A stretch of 64,000 nucleotides of DNA from Candidatus Sulfurimonas baltica (GTDB lineage: Bacteria > Campylobacterota > Campylobacteria > Campylobacterales > Sulfurimonadaceae). The notes beneath the pieces were generated by a model. The model made no database searches. It was not told where the DNA came from and worked only from the letters and a program-made list of their open reading frames with translations. Where the stretch lies: the NCBI RefSeq assembly GCF_015265455.1, contig NZ_CP054492.1:186001-250000 (forward strand), in the 5' to 3' direction. Below, one piece after another: positions 54,137 through 64,000 of this stretch; position 1 is the first letter of the stretch, and every line of letters begins with the position of its first letter. A program made the translations under genes and the position numbers.

Positions 54137-54979
54137 ATGGTTAAAGTAAGCGCAATTCAGATGAGTATGGGCGAAGATAAAAAGGCTAATGTTCATAAAG
54201 CAGAGCAGTTGGTTAAAGAGGCTGTAAAAAACGGTGCGCAGATTGTCCTTTTACCGGAACTGTTTGAGGGTTTGTATTTTTGTAAAGATATGGATGAAAA
54301 ATACTTTTCATGGGCAACGCCTAGAGAGAATAACAAATTAATACAACGCTTTAGTGACTTGGCAAAAGAGCTACATGTAGTTATATTAGTTAGCTATTTT
54401 GAAAAAAGCAAAGATGATTATTTTAACTCTCTAGTGGTCGTAGATGCCGATGGAAAAGTTATGGATAACTACCGCAAGACTCATATACCGGACGGTCCGG
54501 GTTATGAAGAGAAGTTCTACTTTAAGCCGGGAGATACCGGTTTTAAAGTTTATGAAACAACTTACGGCAAGATAGGTGTGGGAATTTGCTGGGATCAGTG
54601 GTTTTGTGAAACAGCAAGAGCCTTGACGCTTATGGGTGCAGAAATAATATTTTATCCCACAGCAATAGGGAGTGAACCAGAAATAGGGCTTGACTCAAAA
54701 GAGCATTGGCAGAGAGTTCAAATGGGACATGCCGCTACAAATACCGTTCCTGTTGTGGTTGCCAACCGCATAGGCGAAGAGGCGGGGGAGAGTTGCAGTT
54801 TGAGTTTTTACGGCTCATCTTTTATAACCGACTATACAGGTGCTAAAGTGGCAGAGGCCAGCAGAGACAAACAAGAGATAATCTATGCAGAGATAGATTT
54901 GATAGAAAATGCACAACAAAGGGAATATTGGGGTTTGCTAAGAGATAGAAAACCTGAGATGTACAAAAATATCTGCTAA
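54137..54979 (+). CDS. aguB: N-carbamoylputrescine amidase
   Basis: 280 residues of the nitrilase superfamily with the catalytic triad in place: Glu in L-P-E-L-F (~42), Lys in Y-R-K-T-H-I-P-D (~116) and Cys in G-I-C-W-D-Q-W-F (~154). The D-Q-W-F-x-E-x-A-R context is that of AguB, which converts N-carbamoylputrescine to putrescine in polyamine synthesis. Slightly shorter than typical 290-300. The agmatine deiminase partner is not in the window. Start with 'aggggta' upstream. Confidence 0.9.
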   Translation: MVKVSAIQMSMGEDKKANVHKAEQLVKEAVKNGAQIVLLPELFEGLYFCKDMDEKYFSWATPRENNKLIQRFSDLAKELHVVILVSYFEKSKDDYFNSLVVVDADGKVMDNYRKTHIPDGPGYEEKFYFKPGDTGFKVYETTYGKIGVGICWDQWFCETARALTLMGAEIIFYPTAIGSEPEIGLDSKEHWQRVQMGHAATNTVPVVVANRIGEEAGESCSLSFYGSSFITDYTGAKVAEASRDKQEIIYAEIDLIENAQQREYWGLLRDRKPEMYKNIC

Positions 54980-55032
54980 GTGGAACTATTTTTGCTTTAA
55001 AATGTAAAATAATTCAATAAAGGTTAGAATAT

Positions 55033-55836
55033 ATGAAAATTGTTTTGCGCAATAATCTTATTCTCATCACTACGGAATTTGATACGTTAAATGCAAAGTG
55101 GATGAGAGAGTTCTTAAGTCATCACTCCCGTGGTATGCTTTTTCTGCCAAAAGCAGTTCTAGTATTTAGAAATGAAACATTAAAAGAAGTTAGAGAAGAG
55201 TTTTTAAGCCAATTAAGCCAGCATCATGCCAAAATAAATGAGTTTTCACATGAGTTTTTCTTGCGCTCAATGCTTAAGTACGGAACACAACCCATAAAAA
55301 TTGAGTTAAATAAACTTCAAGAACCCGAAGTAGTTCAGGTAAACCTGTATGCTTACGATAAAGATACAGTTTTAATATCTTTGCTTTATCCAAACTCATG
55401 GGTTGTTAACTATCTCCGCTCTCAACTAGAGGTTTATGTTGAAAGAGGCACAGATATCTCTTTGGTTATAGACGTTTCAGACTACAAAGCAAAAAGTAGA
55501 CTAGAGCGTGCTCTTAACAAACGCCATATTCTTCATTACCAGATTCAATATACTTATGATAATCACTTTATGAGCAAGCTTTACAGTGATTTTGCAAATT
55601 TTAGTTTTGGTGATTTATGTAAAGCCGAAGAAGATAAAGAAAATATCCACCTATACACAGTGTTGGAGTGTCCGGTAGGGGCAAGTCAGGATGCACTTAA
55701 AAAGAGCTATAAAAAATTAGCCAAAGTTTACCATCCAGATAAAATAGTCCATGAAACTCCTCACATGGTAAGGCGTTACACGCAAAAATTTCAGCTTTTA
55801 CAAGAGGCGTATACCGCTCTTAGAATTAGCAGTTAA
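55033..55836 (+). CDS. DnaJ-domain protein
   Basis: 267 residues. The C-terminal ~60 residues are a J domain (L-K-K-S-Y-K-K-L-A-K-V-Y-H-P-D-K with the HPD motif, then F-Q-L-L-Q-E-A-Y). The first ~190 residues have no recognised family and no membrane segment. It would recruit DnaK to a specific client through its N-terminal part. Start after 'aaaggtt'. Confidence 0.85.
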   Translation: MKIVLRNNLILITTEFDTLNAKWMREFLSHHSRGMLFLPKAVLVFRNETLKEVREEFLSQLSQHHAKINEFSHEFFLRSMLKYGTQPIKIELNKLQEPEVVQVNLYAYDKDTVLISLLYPNSWVVNYLRSQLEVYVERGTDISLVIDVSDYKAKSRLERALNKRHILHYQIQYTYDNHFMSKLYSDFANFSFGDLCKAEEDKENIHLYTVLECPVGASQDALKKSYKKLAKVYHPDKIVHETPHMVRRYTQKFQLLQEAYTALRISS

Positions 55837-55840
55837 GTGC

Positions 55841-56785
55841 TTATGAGCTAAAGAGCTCTTTTATCAGCTCATGCTCTTTAGCATTTTTAACCAGTGCTTC
55901 AAAGTCTTCAGACCTGTATAGAGCCAGCTTTTTCCCCTCATACTGTTTCAACTCCTTAGAAAAACCTCTTTTAGAGAAGAAAATTATTTGGTCAGGGTCA
56001 ATCTCAAGTTTTTCACACTTCTCTTTTATCTTATTTAACTCTGATTTATTTACCTTATGATTTGTCCATTTGCACTCAGCAACATAAACTTTTTCATCAC
56101 TGGTAATAGTCAATATATCAATTTCTACATTTGCATCCCAGTAACTGCCTGAACTTAAAATCTGTGAATCTCTGAGGTTATAATTAAGAAGCACCTCTGA
56201 GAGTTCCTCAAAAACTAGGCTTGTATAACTGTTTTGCTTAAGCTCAAAATCTTTTAAAAATTTATCATAATCACCCTGAGCTATCTCTCTTGCATGTGGA
56301 ACTATAAAATAAAACCAAAATCTTATAAAAGGGTATGTAAAGAGAACTTTATGCGAGATTCTATGTTTTGCAACCTCTCGTTTTACTTTACCTTTTGGAT
56401 TTAGACTCTTTGCAGGTTCCTCTCTTGAGTACTCAATCTGGATTAAACCTTTGTCTTGGAGATGATTAAGAGCAATGCCACCATTTTGATTGTTTAATCT
56501 GGCTCTGTTAAAAGCGGAGAATATTCTTCTGTCCCCAACAGCAAGTGCTCGAAGCAATCTTGTATATTCTTTGTTTTGATTGGTAAGCTCTTCTATCTCT
56601 TTGTTTAACTTTTGAAAATTTTCCAATATTAACTCTTGGATTAAAAAGTCAATCGGCTTTGTCGTGTCTATTTCTCGACCAAAGCCACCAAATACTGCGA
56701 AGTAATCAATCTGCGTTTCCATGTCATCTGGAAAGTTTCTTATATAAAATGAACGAAATTGTTCTAAAAGTGTATTATCTAACAT
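55841..56785 (-). CDS. DUF234-type protein with nuclease-like C-terminal domain
   Basis: About 314 residues from M-L-D-N-T; an upstream ATG would extend it into the dinB gene. The N-terminal half is helical with a winged-helix-like region. Residues ~225-300 (E-I-D-I-L-T-I-T-S-D-E-K-V-Y-V-A-E-C-K-W) show the D...E-x-K pattern of restriction-endonuclease-fold domains, as in DUF234 C-terminal regions of archaeal-type ATPases. The ATPase part is absent. Possibly a nuclease or DNA-binding protein; function not known. Confidence 0.7.
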   Translation of the reverse strand: MLDNTLLEQFRSFYIRNFPDDMETQIDYFAVFGGFGREIDTTKPIDFLIQELILENFQKLNKEIEELTNQNKEYTRLLRALAVGDRRIFSAFNRARLNNQNGGIALNHLQDKGLIQIEYSREEPAKSLNPKGKVKREVAKHRISHKVLFTYPFIRFWFYFIVPHAREIAQGDYDKFLKDFELKQNSYTSLVFEELSEVLLNYNLRDSQILSSGSYWDANVEIDILTITSDEKVYVAECKWTNHKVNKSELNKIKEKCEKLEIDPDQIIFFSKRGFSKELKQYEGKKLALYRSEDFEALVKNAKEHELIKELFSS

Positions 56786-56808
56786 GTGGAAATTGTAGCA
56801 TAAAATTT

Positions 56809-58080
56809 CTACATTTCGCTTCCCCATTTCAACATATTTATTCCGTATTTCTCCCTTATTTGCTGTGAGTGCTCTGTCAGTTTCTTCATTTTGCTCTCAT
56901 CAGCAAAGCCGATAAGTGATAACTCCTTTTTTGAATCTCTCGTAAAACTTGAGCAGTTTATACTGATTCTTATTACATGTAGTCTCTTGTGTATATCTGT
57001 TTCATTAAAAAGTGTTAAACATAGAGAATCAAACTTTTTTTCGGTAAATATTTCACACAGGCTTATATTTTTGTGCGATTTTTGATTCATCTCATAAGAT
57101 AAGGAGAGATGAAAAACTGTTGGAATAACATTTAGTTTTAATATTGCAAAACTTAAGTGACGAGCAAGTACATGCACTCTTCTTTTTAACTCATATCTGT
57201 CAAAAATGGGGTCAAATGTACGAGAAATTCCTATGGATTTTCTTTTATGTTTTGTCTGAATCGGTGCATCGCTGATTCCGCTAACTCTTGCGTATAACTC
57301 TTTTGCATAAGGTCCCCAAGACTCAACAGTTCCACGTCTGCTTTTTAAATCACCCAAAGTATGAATCTGTGCCGAACGAAGTTTCTCTTTCATGCTCTTT
57401 CCAATACCTGCAAACTCACTAACTGGTATTTTGTTTATAAAATTATCGAGCTCATAGGGTTGAATGATTTTACACCCAAAAGGTTTTGCGGCAGTAGTAG
57501 CTAGTTTTGCTATATATCTTGTATTTGCCGCGCCTATAGAAACAGGGAGTTTTATAACCTCTTTAATCTCATGACGCAAATCATCTATAAAACGTGGTAT
57601 GTCCACATCTTCAACCCAGCCGCTTAAATCTCCGTAAAACTCATCTATGCTTGCCTGTTCAATAAGCGGAATCTTTGATTGTAAGAACTCATGAAGTTCA
57701 TGAGAGAGTTTTTGGTAAAGTGACATATTGGGTGCTTTTATAATCAGTTGAGGACACAGACCCAAAGCTTCTTTTATGCTAATTGCAGTTTTTACGCCGT
57801 AAGCCCTTGCTTCATAGCTCGAAGTTGTAAGTATGCCGCGAACTCTTCCGTCTGAATCTTTAAAAGCATTTAAATCATCATCGCTCTTTTCATAAGCCTT
57901 ATAAAAAGTTGGTACAAAGCTCCCGGAGTTCTCAAAATTTACCGTCTGTTTTTTAGCATCTTTTGTAAAGATTTTGGTATCACTTCTCCCGCCAATTGCA
58001 ACAGCTTTACGTTCAAGAGAAGGGTCTTGTATTCTGGCAGCACTCACAAAAAAGCAGTCTATATCTATATGTATTTTCAT
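56809..58080 (-). CDS. dinB: DNA polymerase IV (Y-family)
   Basis: 423 residues beginning M-K-I-H-I-D-I-D-C-F-F-V-S-A at 58080. Y-family motifs: D-x-D-C-F-F near the N-terminus, S-S-Y-E-A-R-A-Y-G-V (~95), the catalytic I-E-Q-A-S-I-D-E-F-Y (~150), and a helix-hairpin-helix I-P-V-S-E-F-A-G-I-G (~215). A translesion polymerase. Longer than typical DinB (~350) owing to an insert near residue 25-75 and a C-terminal extension. Confidence 0.92.
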   Translation of the reverse strand: MKIHIDIDCFFVSAARIQDPSLERKAVAIGGRSDTKIFTKDAKKQTVNFENSGSFVPTFYKAYEKSDDDLNAFKDSDGRVRGILTTSSYEARAYGVKTAISIKEALGLCPQLIIKAPNMSLYQKLSHELHEFLQSKIPLIEQASIDEFYGDLSGWVEDVDIPRFIDDLRHEIKEVIKLPVSIGAANTRYIAKLATTAAKPFGCKIIQPYELDNFINKIPVSEFAGIGKSMKEKLRSAQIHTLGDLKSRRGTVESWGPYAKELYARVSGISDAPIQTKHKRKSIGISRTFDPIFDRYELKRRVHVLARHLSFAILKLNVIPTVFHLSLSYEMNQKSHKNISLCEIFTEKKFDSLCLTLFNETDIHKRLHVIRISINCSSFTRDSKKELSLIGFADESKMKKLTEHSQQIREKYGINMLKWGSEM

Positions 58081-58148
58081 AAAAATGATTATATATAAAT
58101 CTACATGTAGAGGTTGAAAATATGACAAAGTGTCAAGAAAAATATAAT

Positions 58149-58547
58149 TTACTTAAGTAAAAGCTCGTTTGTAAAAAGGTCTTCAAGATACTCTACTGTT
58201 TGGTAGCCATATATCTCGTGGACTATTTTTGACTCATTGTTTTGGTCTAGCTCAATTATGTAGGTCATAGGGTAGATAACTATTTTTTTATCAAATTTCT
58301 TTGTGAATTTTTTAAATACTTCACTCCACTTTTGTGCCTTGAAAAATTTTACATCTGTTTGATATTTTTTTATTGATTCTGAGTTTAGAACATTTTTGTA
58401 CCTTACGCACCACGGGCATCCGTTTTTCTCAAAAGCAAGTAAGATAAGCTTATGCTCCTTTAGTTGCGACATCGACTTTATCTCCTCTATGGCGCTGAGC
58501 GAAGAGGAGAAAAACAGCAGTGTTATAAATAATATAATTTTTTTCAA
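58149..58547 (-). CDS. Exported thioredoxin-fold protein
   Basis: 132 residues, signal peptide 1-18, then a thioredoxin-like domain with the redox motif C-P-W-C (G-C-P-W-C-V-R-Y, ~44-47). The later conserved cis-Pro is in Y-P-M-T-Y-I-I. Periplasmic disulfide reductase of the SoxW/thioredoxin_2 type; partner unknown. Some sulfur oxidisers have such proteins with Sox enzymes, but no sox gene is near. Confidence 0.85.
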   Translation of the reverse strand: MKKIILFITLLFFSSSLSAIEEIKSMSQLKEHKLILLAFEKNGCPWCVRYKNVLNSESIKKYQTDVKFFKAQKWSEVFKKFTKKFDKKIVIYPMTYIIELDQNNESKIVHEIYGYQTVEYLEDLFTNELLLK

Positions 58548-58630
58548 ATCAAACCTTTTACTGGCATTTTATCAAAAAACATCTCAATAAATTTAACAAT
58601 AGAGTAATCAATAACCGCTATAATTTCCAA

Positions 58631-59101
58631 ATGAAGTACTTATTGCCTATATTTATACTATTTTTCAGTGCATGTAGCGTTAAAAACTACGATGTTACTC
58701 AGACAAAAATAATCATAATAAAATCACCTAAAATAAAATTTTCTGACCTTGGATATATTCGCAACAGCGATAAAAGTATAGAGTTGGAACTCTTTATAGC
58801 GGGCAAAGCTGTAGATAAAATCAGCGTCAATCATCTAATCTGTACAAATGACGGGTGCATGAGCAAAAGCGGATTTAATAAAGATTATTTAAACTATTCA
58901 TACCCCGAAGAGACTCTTCAAAATATACTTTTGGCTCGTGAGATTTATGGCGGAAAAAATATTGTAAAAACAGCGGATGGGTTTGAGCAAAATATACAAG
59001 ATGTACATGTAGATATAGAGTATAAAGTAGGCTTACATGTAGTGTTTTTCAGAGATAGGAAAAACAATATAATTTTTAAGATAAAGGATACAAATGAGTA
59101 A
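58631..59101 (+). CDS. Putative lipoprotein
   Basis: 156 residues with lipobox F-F-S-A-C at residues 11-15. The mature part is beta-rich with two Cys (I-C-T-N-D-G-C) likely in a disulfide. No recognised family. It overlaps the start of nfo by eight nt, so the genes are co-translated. Confidence 0.75.
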   Translation: MKYLLPIFILFFSACSVKNYDVTQTKIIIIKSPKIKFSDLGYIRNSDKSIELELFIAGKAVDKISVNHLICTNDGCMSKSGFNKDYLNYSYPEETLQNILLAREIYGGKNIVKTADGFEQNIQDVHVDIEYKVGLHVVFFRDRKNNIIFKIKDTNE

Positions 59102-59981
59102 TAAATTTGTAGGAGCACATACAAGTGCAAGCGGTGGAGTTTTTAATGCAGTGAAACATGCGCAGGAGATAGGAGCAAAGGCATTTGCACTTTTTACCAA
59201 GAACCAAAAGCAGTGGGTAGCCAAAGATTTAGACGGCGAGACAATAGAGAAGTTTAAACATGCACTTGAGCAAAGCGGCATTTTACCTAAGCATGTATTG
59301 CCTCATGACTCATATCTTATAAATCTTGGAAATCCAGAGGCTGAAAAACTTGAAAAATCAAGAGCCGCATTTATAGACGAACTGCAAAGATGCGAGCTTC
59401 TTGGGCTTGACAAACTTAATTTTCACCCGGGAAGCCATCTTGTTAAAGTTGGTAAAAAAGATAAAGAGAACGCAGATGTGATGCGAGAGATTGAAGATAA
59501 ATGCCTTGATACTATTGCAGAGTCCATAAATATAGCTCTTGATAAAACAAGCGGTGTGAGTGCAGTGCTTGAGAACACAGCAGGGCAGGGAACTAATCTT
59601 GGCTGGAGGTTTGAACATTTAGCTCATATTATCGATAAAGTTGAGGATAAGTCCAGAATCGGAGTCTGCATAGATACATGCCATATGTTTACAGCAGGCT
59701 ACGATATAAGAACAAGAGATGTATATGAGAAAACTTGGAGCGAGTTTGAAAAAATAGTAGGTTTTAAATACCTGATGGGTATGCATATAAATGACTCAAA
59801 ACCGCCTTTGGGCTCACATGTAGACAGACACCACTCTTTAGGAAAAGGCGAAATCGGACTTGATGCATTTAGATTTATAATGAATGATGAGAGGATGGAT
59901 GATATTCCGCTTATTCTTGAGACGATAGATAGCGATATTTGGAAAGAGGAGATAGAGCTTCTCTACTCTTTTGAAAATTAA
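59094..59981 (+). CDS. nfo: Deoxyribonuclease IV (AP endonuclease)
   Basis: 295 residues, the full Nfo TIM-barrel. Zinc ligands are seen in [35 protein letters not shown], and [11 protein letters not shown]. Cleaves abasic sites in base-excision repair. Start ATG with 'aaggat' upstream inside the previous gene. Confidence 0.96.
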   Translation: MSNKFVGAHTSASGGVFNAVKHAQEIGAKAFALFTKNQKQWVAKDLDGETIEKFKHALEQSGILPKHVLPHDSYLINLGNPEAEKLEKSRAAFIDELQRCELLGLDKLNFHPGSHLVKVGKKDKENADVMREIEDKCLDTIAESINIALDKTSGVSAVLENTAGQGTNLGWRFEHLAHIIDKVEDKSRIGVCIDTCHMFTAGYDIRTRDVYEKTWSEFEKIVGFKYLMGMHINDSKPPLGSHVDRHHSLGKGEIGLDAFRFIMNDERMDDIPLILETIDSDIWKEEIELLYSFEN

Positions 59982-60028
59982 GCTTAGATTGTGTAGTATT
60001 GTCCGACGTAAAACAATTGGATGAAAAT

Positions 60029-61234
60029 ATGAAAAAACTTCTTTTAATCTCCTTAGCTGCGAGTTCAGCTTTAATGGCAGGCGGGTATAAAATACCCGAA
60101 ACTTCACTCAATGCCGTAGCTTTAAGTGCTGCGAATGTTGCACACTCCAATGGGGCAGATGCAGCCTACTACAATCCAGCAAATATGGCTTTTATGAAAG
60201 ATGAAGATGTCATGGAAGTCAATCTTATGTATGTCGGTCTTAGTGATATTAATTATCAAGCTACAGGCGTGGATATAAATGCTAAAAAAGAGCATTTTCT
60301 TATTCCATCGCTTCACTATGTTTCATCAGCTATAAATGGTCTTCGTTTTGGTTTAAGTCTGTTTTCTCCAGCAGGATTATCAAAAAGATGGGATGCTGCT
60401 CCAGCAGTTTATACAGCAGAAGAGTTTACTCTTCAAATAGTTGAGATAAATCCAACAGTTGCTTATTCTATAACTGATAAATTAGCAGTAGCCGTTGGGC
60501 TGAGAGCTTTATATTCTAAAGGTGTAGTTAAAAGTACATCACCAATATCTTCAAGAGACCTAGAAGGGGATGCTATAGATTTTGGGTACAACTTAGCACT
60601 TTCATACAAGCCAACTAAAGAGCTAGAGTTAGCCGTAACTTATCGCTCAAATATTGATTTAAGCGTAGAAGGTGATGCAGACTTGTCTTTCACTGATGCA
60701 ACTAATGCTTTTGGTGGTGGTGCAGGTGCTATTTATACTTCTACTAGTAGTGCAACTGTCTCTGTTCCTGTCTCAGCTTTATTAAATATTGCAGTAGCAT
60801 ATACACTGCCAACCAAAACAACAGTAGAATTTGTTTATGAGAAAAACTATTGGAGTTCATATAGTGAACTAGATTTTAATTATGGAGCGAGTGTAAATCC
60901 TGTTACAGATTATGTATTTGGAGCATCAATAACAAAAAATTGGAAAGATACAACTGTTTACCGATTAGGGGTTACTCAGGATTTGGATAAACTCACTCTT
61001 ATGGCGGGTGTTGTGATTGATGAAACACCTATACCAGATAATACGCTAAGTTTCGAGTCGCCTGATTCTGATTCTATCTCAGTATCATTCGGTGGGCGTT
61101 ACCAAATAGATGAAAAGATGAATATAGGGTTAGCAGCTCTTTATTCAATGAAAGATGATAGAGACATAGCAAGTGGTGAATTGACAGACTCAAATGTATT
61201 GATAATCTCTGCTGGTTTAGAATATAAATTTTAA
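60029..61234 (+). CDS. FadL/OmpP1-family outer-membrane transporter
   Basis: 401 residues from the ATG at 60029 (signal peptide 1-17, A-L-M-A-G). The FadL N-terminal hatch pattern G-G-Y-K-I-P-E-T-S, N-G-A-D-A-A-Y-Y-N-P-A-N-M-A is clear, and the protein ends S-A-G-L-E-Y-K-F like a barrel. It takes up hydrophobic compounds across the outer membrane. An earlier in-frame start at 59999 lacks a ribosome site. Confidence 0.92.
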   Translation: MKKLLLISLAASSALMAGGYKIPETSLNAVALSAANVAHSNGADAAYYNPANMAFMKDEDVMEVNLMYVGLSDINYQATGVDINAKKEHFLIPSLHYVSSAINGLRFGLSLFSPAGLSKRWDAAPAVYTAEEFTLQIVEINPTVAYSITDKLAVAVGLRALYSKGVVKSTSPISSRDLEGDAIDFGYNLALSYKPTKELELAVTYRSNIDLSVEGDADLSFTDATNAFGGGAGAIYTSTSSATVSVPVSALLNIAVAYTLPTKTTVEFVYEKNYWSSYSELDFNYGASVNPVTDYVFGASITKNWKDTTVYRLGVTQDLDKLTLMAGVVIDETPIPDNTLSFESPDSDSISVSFGGRYQIDEKMNIGLAALYSMKDDRDIASGELTDSNVLIISAGLEYKF

Positions 61235-61242
61235 GGAAATTT

Positions 61243-62979
61243 TTGAAAACATTAATAAATTTTTTAGACACTAAAGACGTTGAGAAGTCTGAGGTTTTTG
61301 TACAACTAAAGTGCCGTAGAGAAGAGGCTGTTATACTTCAGCATTTAGCAAAAAAATATGTTGAGGGTCAAGATGATGTTTTGACTATAGATATTCTTCA
61401 AGATATTTATGGAGATAAAAAGTATGAGCCAATAAAGCATTTAAATGAGGTTAAGGTACTTTTAGAACTCGGTTGGTTGAATCAACAAAGTTTTACTCCT
61501 GTAAAAATATCTGAGGTAACGCCACTAGAGCTTTTAAATAGTGCAGTTGGCTTGTCACCATCAATGTTGAAGCTTTTACAGTATGGAACATTAGATAGTG
61601 ATTTACCTGATATAAAGCCATATCTTGACCATTTAGAGTATCTTCAAGATCAGTTTTTTCGTATAGAACTTTACCAAAAAATAAGCATGATAAGACAAAA
61701 TGTACATGAACACTCACTTGGCATTGACAGAACACAACACAAATTGCAACTTTTAGAAAAACGAATTGAAGAGAGAGTTACACAAACTAGTGAAAAACTT
61801 GTATTGGATAAATTTTTCAAACAAAAAAAGATGGCTTACAAAGAGCAGGTAATTTTTATAGCTCTGCTTCGTGAAGAGTATAGCGCATCAGATTCATCGT
61901 TGAGAGAGATGAATGCTCTTATTGAGTTAATCTCTCTTGATGAGTACGACAAAATCAAAAATCGCTCACTTTTAGAAGATGGTTCAAACTTAATAAGTGA
62001 GGGGATTATAGACTATGAAGAGATGTTGAACCCTTTTGGGGGGATTTCTCGTGCATTTTATATAGTTGATGACATTCTTCAAAGCATTATTCATCCACAA
62101 AAGAATAAAAAAGTCACAAGATTAAAACTCAATGCTCTGATAAATGAACAAGATATCTTTGAACTTGTAGAACCTACTACATCTTTAGATGACGTAGTCT
62201 TGGCTACTGAGACAAAAGAGACACTAAATAATCTAATGAGACAACTCGATAAAGAGGTTGTTGGAAGACTTGTAGAGTGGGGAGTAAAAGATAAAAAAAG
62301 CGGGATTGATGCCAGGATTATATTTTATGGTGCAGCAGGAACAGGTAAGACAATGACAGCTTATTCGCTTGCAAAATCATTAAAGCGCCAAGTGCTTGCT
62401 TTTGATTGTTCAAAAATTTTATCTATGTATGTTGGAGAGAGTGAAAAAAATGTCCGTAAAATATTTGATACTTTTTATGACCTTTGTGAGAAAACAAAAT
62501 CAGAACCAATATTGCTGCTAAATGAAGCAGACCAATTCTTAGGAGCGCGTTCAAGCGGCACAACATCAGGTGCAGATCAGATGCATAATCAGATGCAAAA
62601 CATATTTTTAGAACAGATAGAAAAGTTTAGGGGTATGCTTATAGCTACGACAAACTTGTTGGAAAATATAGATAAAGCATTCTCAAGAAGATTTAACTAC
62701 AAAATAGAGTTCAAAAAACCAAGTGAGCAACAAAGAGTAGAACTTTGGAAATTAATGCTCCCTGTTAATGCTCCGTATGAGGAAAAATTTGATTTAAAAG
62801 AGTTGGCAACTTACGCTCTTACTGGCGGTCAAATAAACCTAATCATAAAAAACACTGCGTACAAAGTTGCAGTTAGAGATGAACCGCTCTTTAGATTGGA
62901 AGATTTTGTTCAAGAAATCAGACGAGAAAAAGATGCAAGCTTTGACAGTGAAAAATCTATGGGATTTTTAACTAAGTAG
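61243..62979 (+). CDS. AAA-family ATPase
   Basis: 578 residues from TTG 61243 with 'aaggaa' upstream, eight nt after the fadL-like stop. The first ~330 residues are helical with no recognised domain. The AAA module follows: Walker A G-A-A-G-T-G-K-T (~365), Walker B I-L-L-L-N-E-A-D (Asn in place of the usual first Asp), and sensor/arginine-finger region A-F-S-R-R-F-N-Y. It is like 26S-type/CDC48-type cores. Could remodel proteins; target unknown. Confidence 0.85.
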   Translation: MKTLINFLDTKDVEKSEVFVQLKCRREEAVILQHLAKKYVEGQDDVLTIDILQDIYGDKKYEPIKHLNEVKVLLELGWLNQQSFTPVKISEVTPLELLNSAVGLSPSMLKLLQYGTLDSDLPDIKPYLDHLEYLQDQFFRIELYQKISMIRQNVHEHSLGIDRTQHKLQLLEKRIEERVTQTSEKLVLDKFFKQKKMAYKEQVIFIALLREEYSASDSSLREMNALIELISLDEYDKIKNRSLLEDGSNLISEGIIDYEEMLNPFGGISRAFYIVDDILQSIIHPQKNKKVTRLKLNALINEQDIFELVEPTTSLDDVVLATETKETLNNLMRQLDKEVVGRLVEWGVKDKKSGIDARIIFYGAAGTGKTMTAYSLAKSLKRQVLAFDCSKILSMYVGESEKNVRKIFDTFYDLCEKTKSEPILLLNEADQFLGARSSGTTSGADQMHNQMQNIFLEQIEKFRGMLIATTNLLENIDKAFSRRFNYKIEFKKPSEQQRVELWKLMLPVNAPYEEKFDLKELATYALTGGQINLIIKNTAYKVAVRDEPLFRLEDFVQEIRREKDASFDSEKSMGFLTK

Positions 62980-63186
62980 TTTTACAAACATAAACAGCAC
63001 TTAACATGTTACTAATATACGCATTTGACCTATTTGAATTTTTTTCTGTGTAGTATATAGTAACAACCACCACTGTAAGTTTCATCGTTTTCTTTTATTT
63101 AATACTCTTTTTGATATACTCCAACCAACTGTTTTTTGTATAAATATTTAAAAAGCAAAAACAATAATAATATAAAGGTAGGTTAT
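62980..63186. promoter_or_regulatory. Intergenic region upstream of the nuo operon
   Basis: 207 bp with no gene. It must carry the nuo promoter; a clear conserved element was not identified. 'aaagg' precedes the nuoA start. Confidence 0.4.
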
Positions 63187-63576
63187 ATGGAGCATATTAG
63201 TACTGCAAATCCGTATTTTGGGGTATTTGTACTTTTTCTTGTAACATTTGGTGCATTTACAGCAACAACAATCATTGCTCGTTTGGCGAGTCGTGCGCTA
63301 GCGGCTAAAGACAGCGAGAAAATTAAATTATCGGTATATGAGTGTGGACCTGAGGTTACTAGACAACCAAATAGAATTTCACCACAGTTTTACCTGTTCG
63401 CACTGCTATTTTTACTTTTTGATGTAGAGATAGTATTTATGTTTCCATGGGCAGTAGACTTTAAACTACTTGGCTGGTTTGGTTTTGCTGAGATGTTAAT
63501 GTTTATATTATTGTTAACAATCGGTTTCGTATATGCATGGAAAAAAGGAGCACTTGAATGGCACAGCATAAAGTAA
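63187..63576 (+). CDS. nuoA: NADH-quinone oxidoreductase subunit A
   Basis: 129 residues, three membrane helices, family motif Y-E-C-G-P-E and R-F/Y-F-type region [18 protein letters not shown]. Membrane subunit of complex I near the quinone site. The start at 63187 (M-E-H-I-S) has 'aaagg' upstream; the longer frame from 63136 is not needed. It overlaps nuoB by 19 nt. Confidence 0.95.
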   Translation: MEHISTANPYFGVFVLFLVTFGAFTATTIIARLASRALAAKDSEKIKLSVYECGPEVTRQPNRISPQFYLFALLFLLFDVEIVFMFPWAVDFKLLGWFGFAEMLMFILLLTIGFVYAWKKGALEWHSIK

Positions 63577-64000
63577 ATTATACACAAGATGGTGGCTTGC
63601 CTGTAGCACTTACAAGTATAGATAAAATCGTAAACTGGGGTCGTTCAAACTCACTTTGGGCACTTACTTATGGTCTTGCTTGTTGTGGTATTGAGATGAT
63701 GGCTTCAGGGGCATCAAGATATGACTTTGACCGTTTTGGAACAATATTTAGAGCATCTCCTCGTCAGGCAGATGTTATGATTGTTGCTGGAACTCTTACT
63801 AAAAAACACGCTGAGTTTATTAAAAGACTGTATGACCAGATGACTGAGCCTAGATGGGTAATCTCTATGGGTTCATGTGCAAATACTGGCGGTATGTTTA
63901 ACACTTATGCAACTGTTCAGGGTGTTGATAGAATTATCCCAGTAGATTTATATCTTCCAGGTTGTGCGCCTCGTCCTGAAACACTTCAGTATGGCGTTAT
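63558..64000 (+). CDS. nuoB: NADH-quinone oxidoreductase subunit B (3' end outside window)
   Basis: The first ~147 codons are visible from ATG 63558, preceded by 'aaagga'. [10 protein letters not shown] gives the cluster N2 cysteine pair, [10 protein letters not shown] the third and [10 protein letters not shown] the fourth. It carries Fe-S cluster N2 of complex I. The gene runs off the right edge. Confidence 0.96.
   Translation, partial: MAQHKVNYTQDGGLPVALTSIDKIVNWGRSNSLWALTYGLACCGIEMMASGASRYDFDRFGTIFRASPRQADVMIVAGTLTKKHAEFIKRLYDQMTEPRWVISMGSCANTGGMFNTYATVQGVDRIIPVDLYLPGCAPRPETLQYGV

Overview
The window looks like a Campylobacterota chromosome, most probably a Sulfurimonas-like sulfur/nitrogen chemolithotroph. 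The grounds are low GC, nuoA/nuoB at the right edge, a multihaem periplasmic cytochrome, a NDH-2-type oxidoreductase, a molybdate ABC operon and a FadL-type porin. This is an inference from gene content; no 16S gene is present.

Layout. 1-3480: the 3' part of a large repeat-domain adhesin, a small lipoprotein and an outer-membrane barrel. 3541-5108: a remnant of the seryl-tRNA synthetase 3' end, split by an intact IS256-family element with 8-bp target duplications. 5340-9031: remains of a first integrative element (AlbA_2-domain protein, tyrosine recombinase, 58-nt 3' fragment of tRNA-Leu). 9009-32393: a complete integrative and mobilizable element (E2) bounded by 23-bp direct repeats of the tRNA-Leu 3' end. 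It carries integrase, excisionase-like protein, ArdA, MobV-like relaxase, RepA-type helicase, a putative replication initiator, a DNA methyltransferase, two inverted iteron/hairpin modules and a 14-kb cargo of exported caspase-like proteases. 32394-40871: a decayed third element (truncated type I S subunit, DUF4145 protein, two unknown coupled genes, membrane-anchored Nudix-like protein), heavily hit by IS elements. 41099-64000: chromosomal housekeeping genes, with one more IS4/IS110 pair at 42129-44965.

The most interesting system is in E2. Four exported proteins end in a caspase-like (C14) domain with intact His/Cys motifs. One of them is fused to a DUF1566 (C-type-lectin-like) domain and a Sel1-repeat caspase is encoded next to it. 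In the rightward operon the DUF1566 part also occurs as two small separate exported proteins in front of a caspase gene. The C-terminal 105 nt of these two small genes differ at 23 sites. At 22 of the 23, one copy has adenine, while the 3' tail of about 35 nt is identical. This is the signature of diversity-generating retroelement (DGR) mutagenesis, yet no reverse transcriptase or template repeat is visible here. I infer a diversified sensor feeding an exported caspase effector, diversified in trans or in the past.

A second notable signal is an IS110-family element present twice. Its upstream non-coding region has the layout of a bridge RNA. It carries an 11-nt guide complementary to the terminal inverted repeat of the neighbouring IS4-like element, and both IS110 copies sit exactly at that repeat. 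A third is a promoter/operator module repeated in front of the excisionase, replication and methyltransferase genes of E2, with identical operator-to--10 spacing each time.
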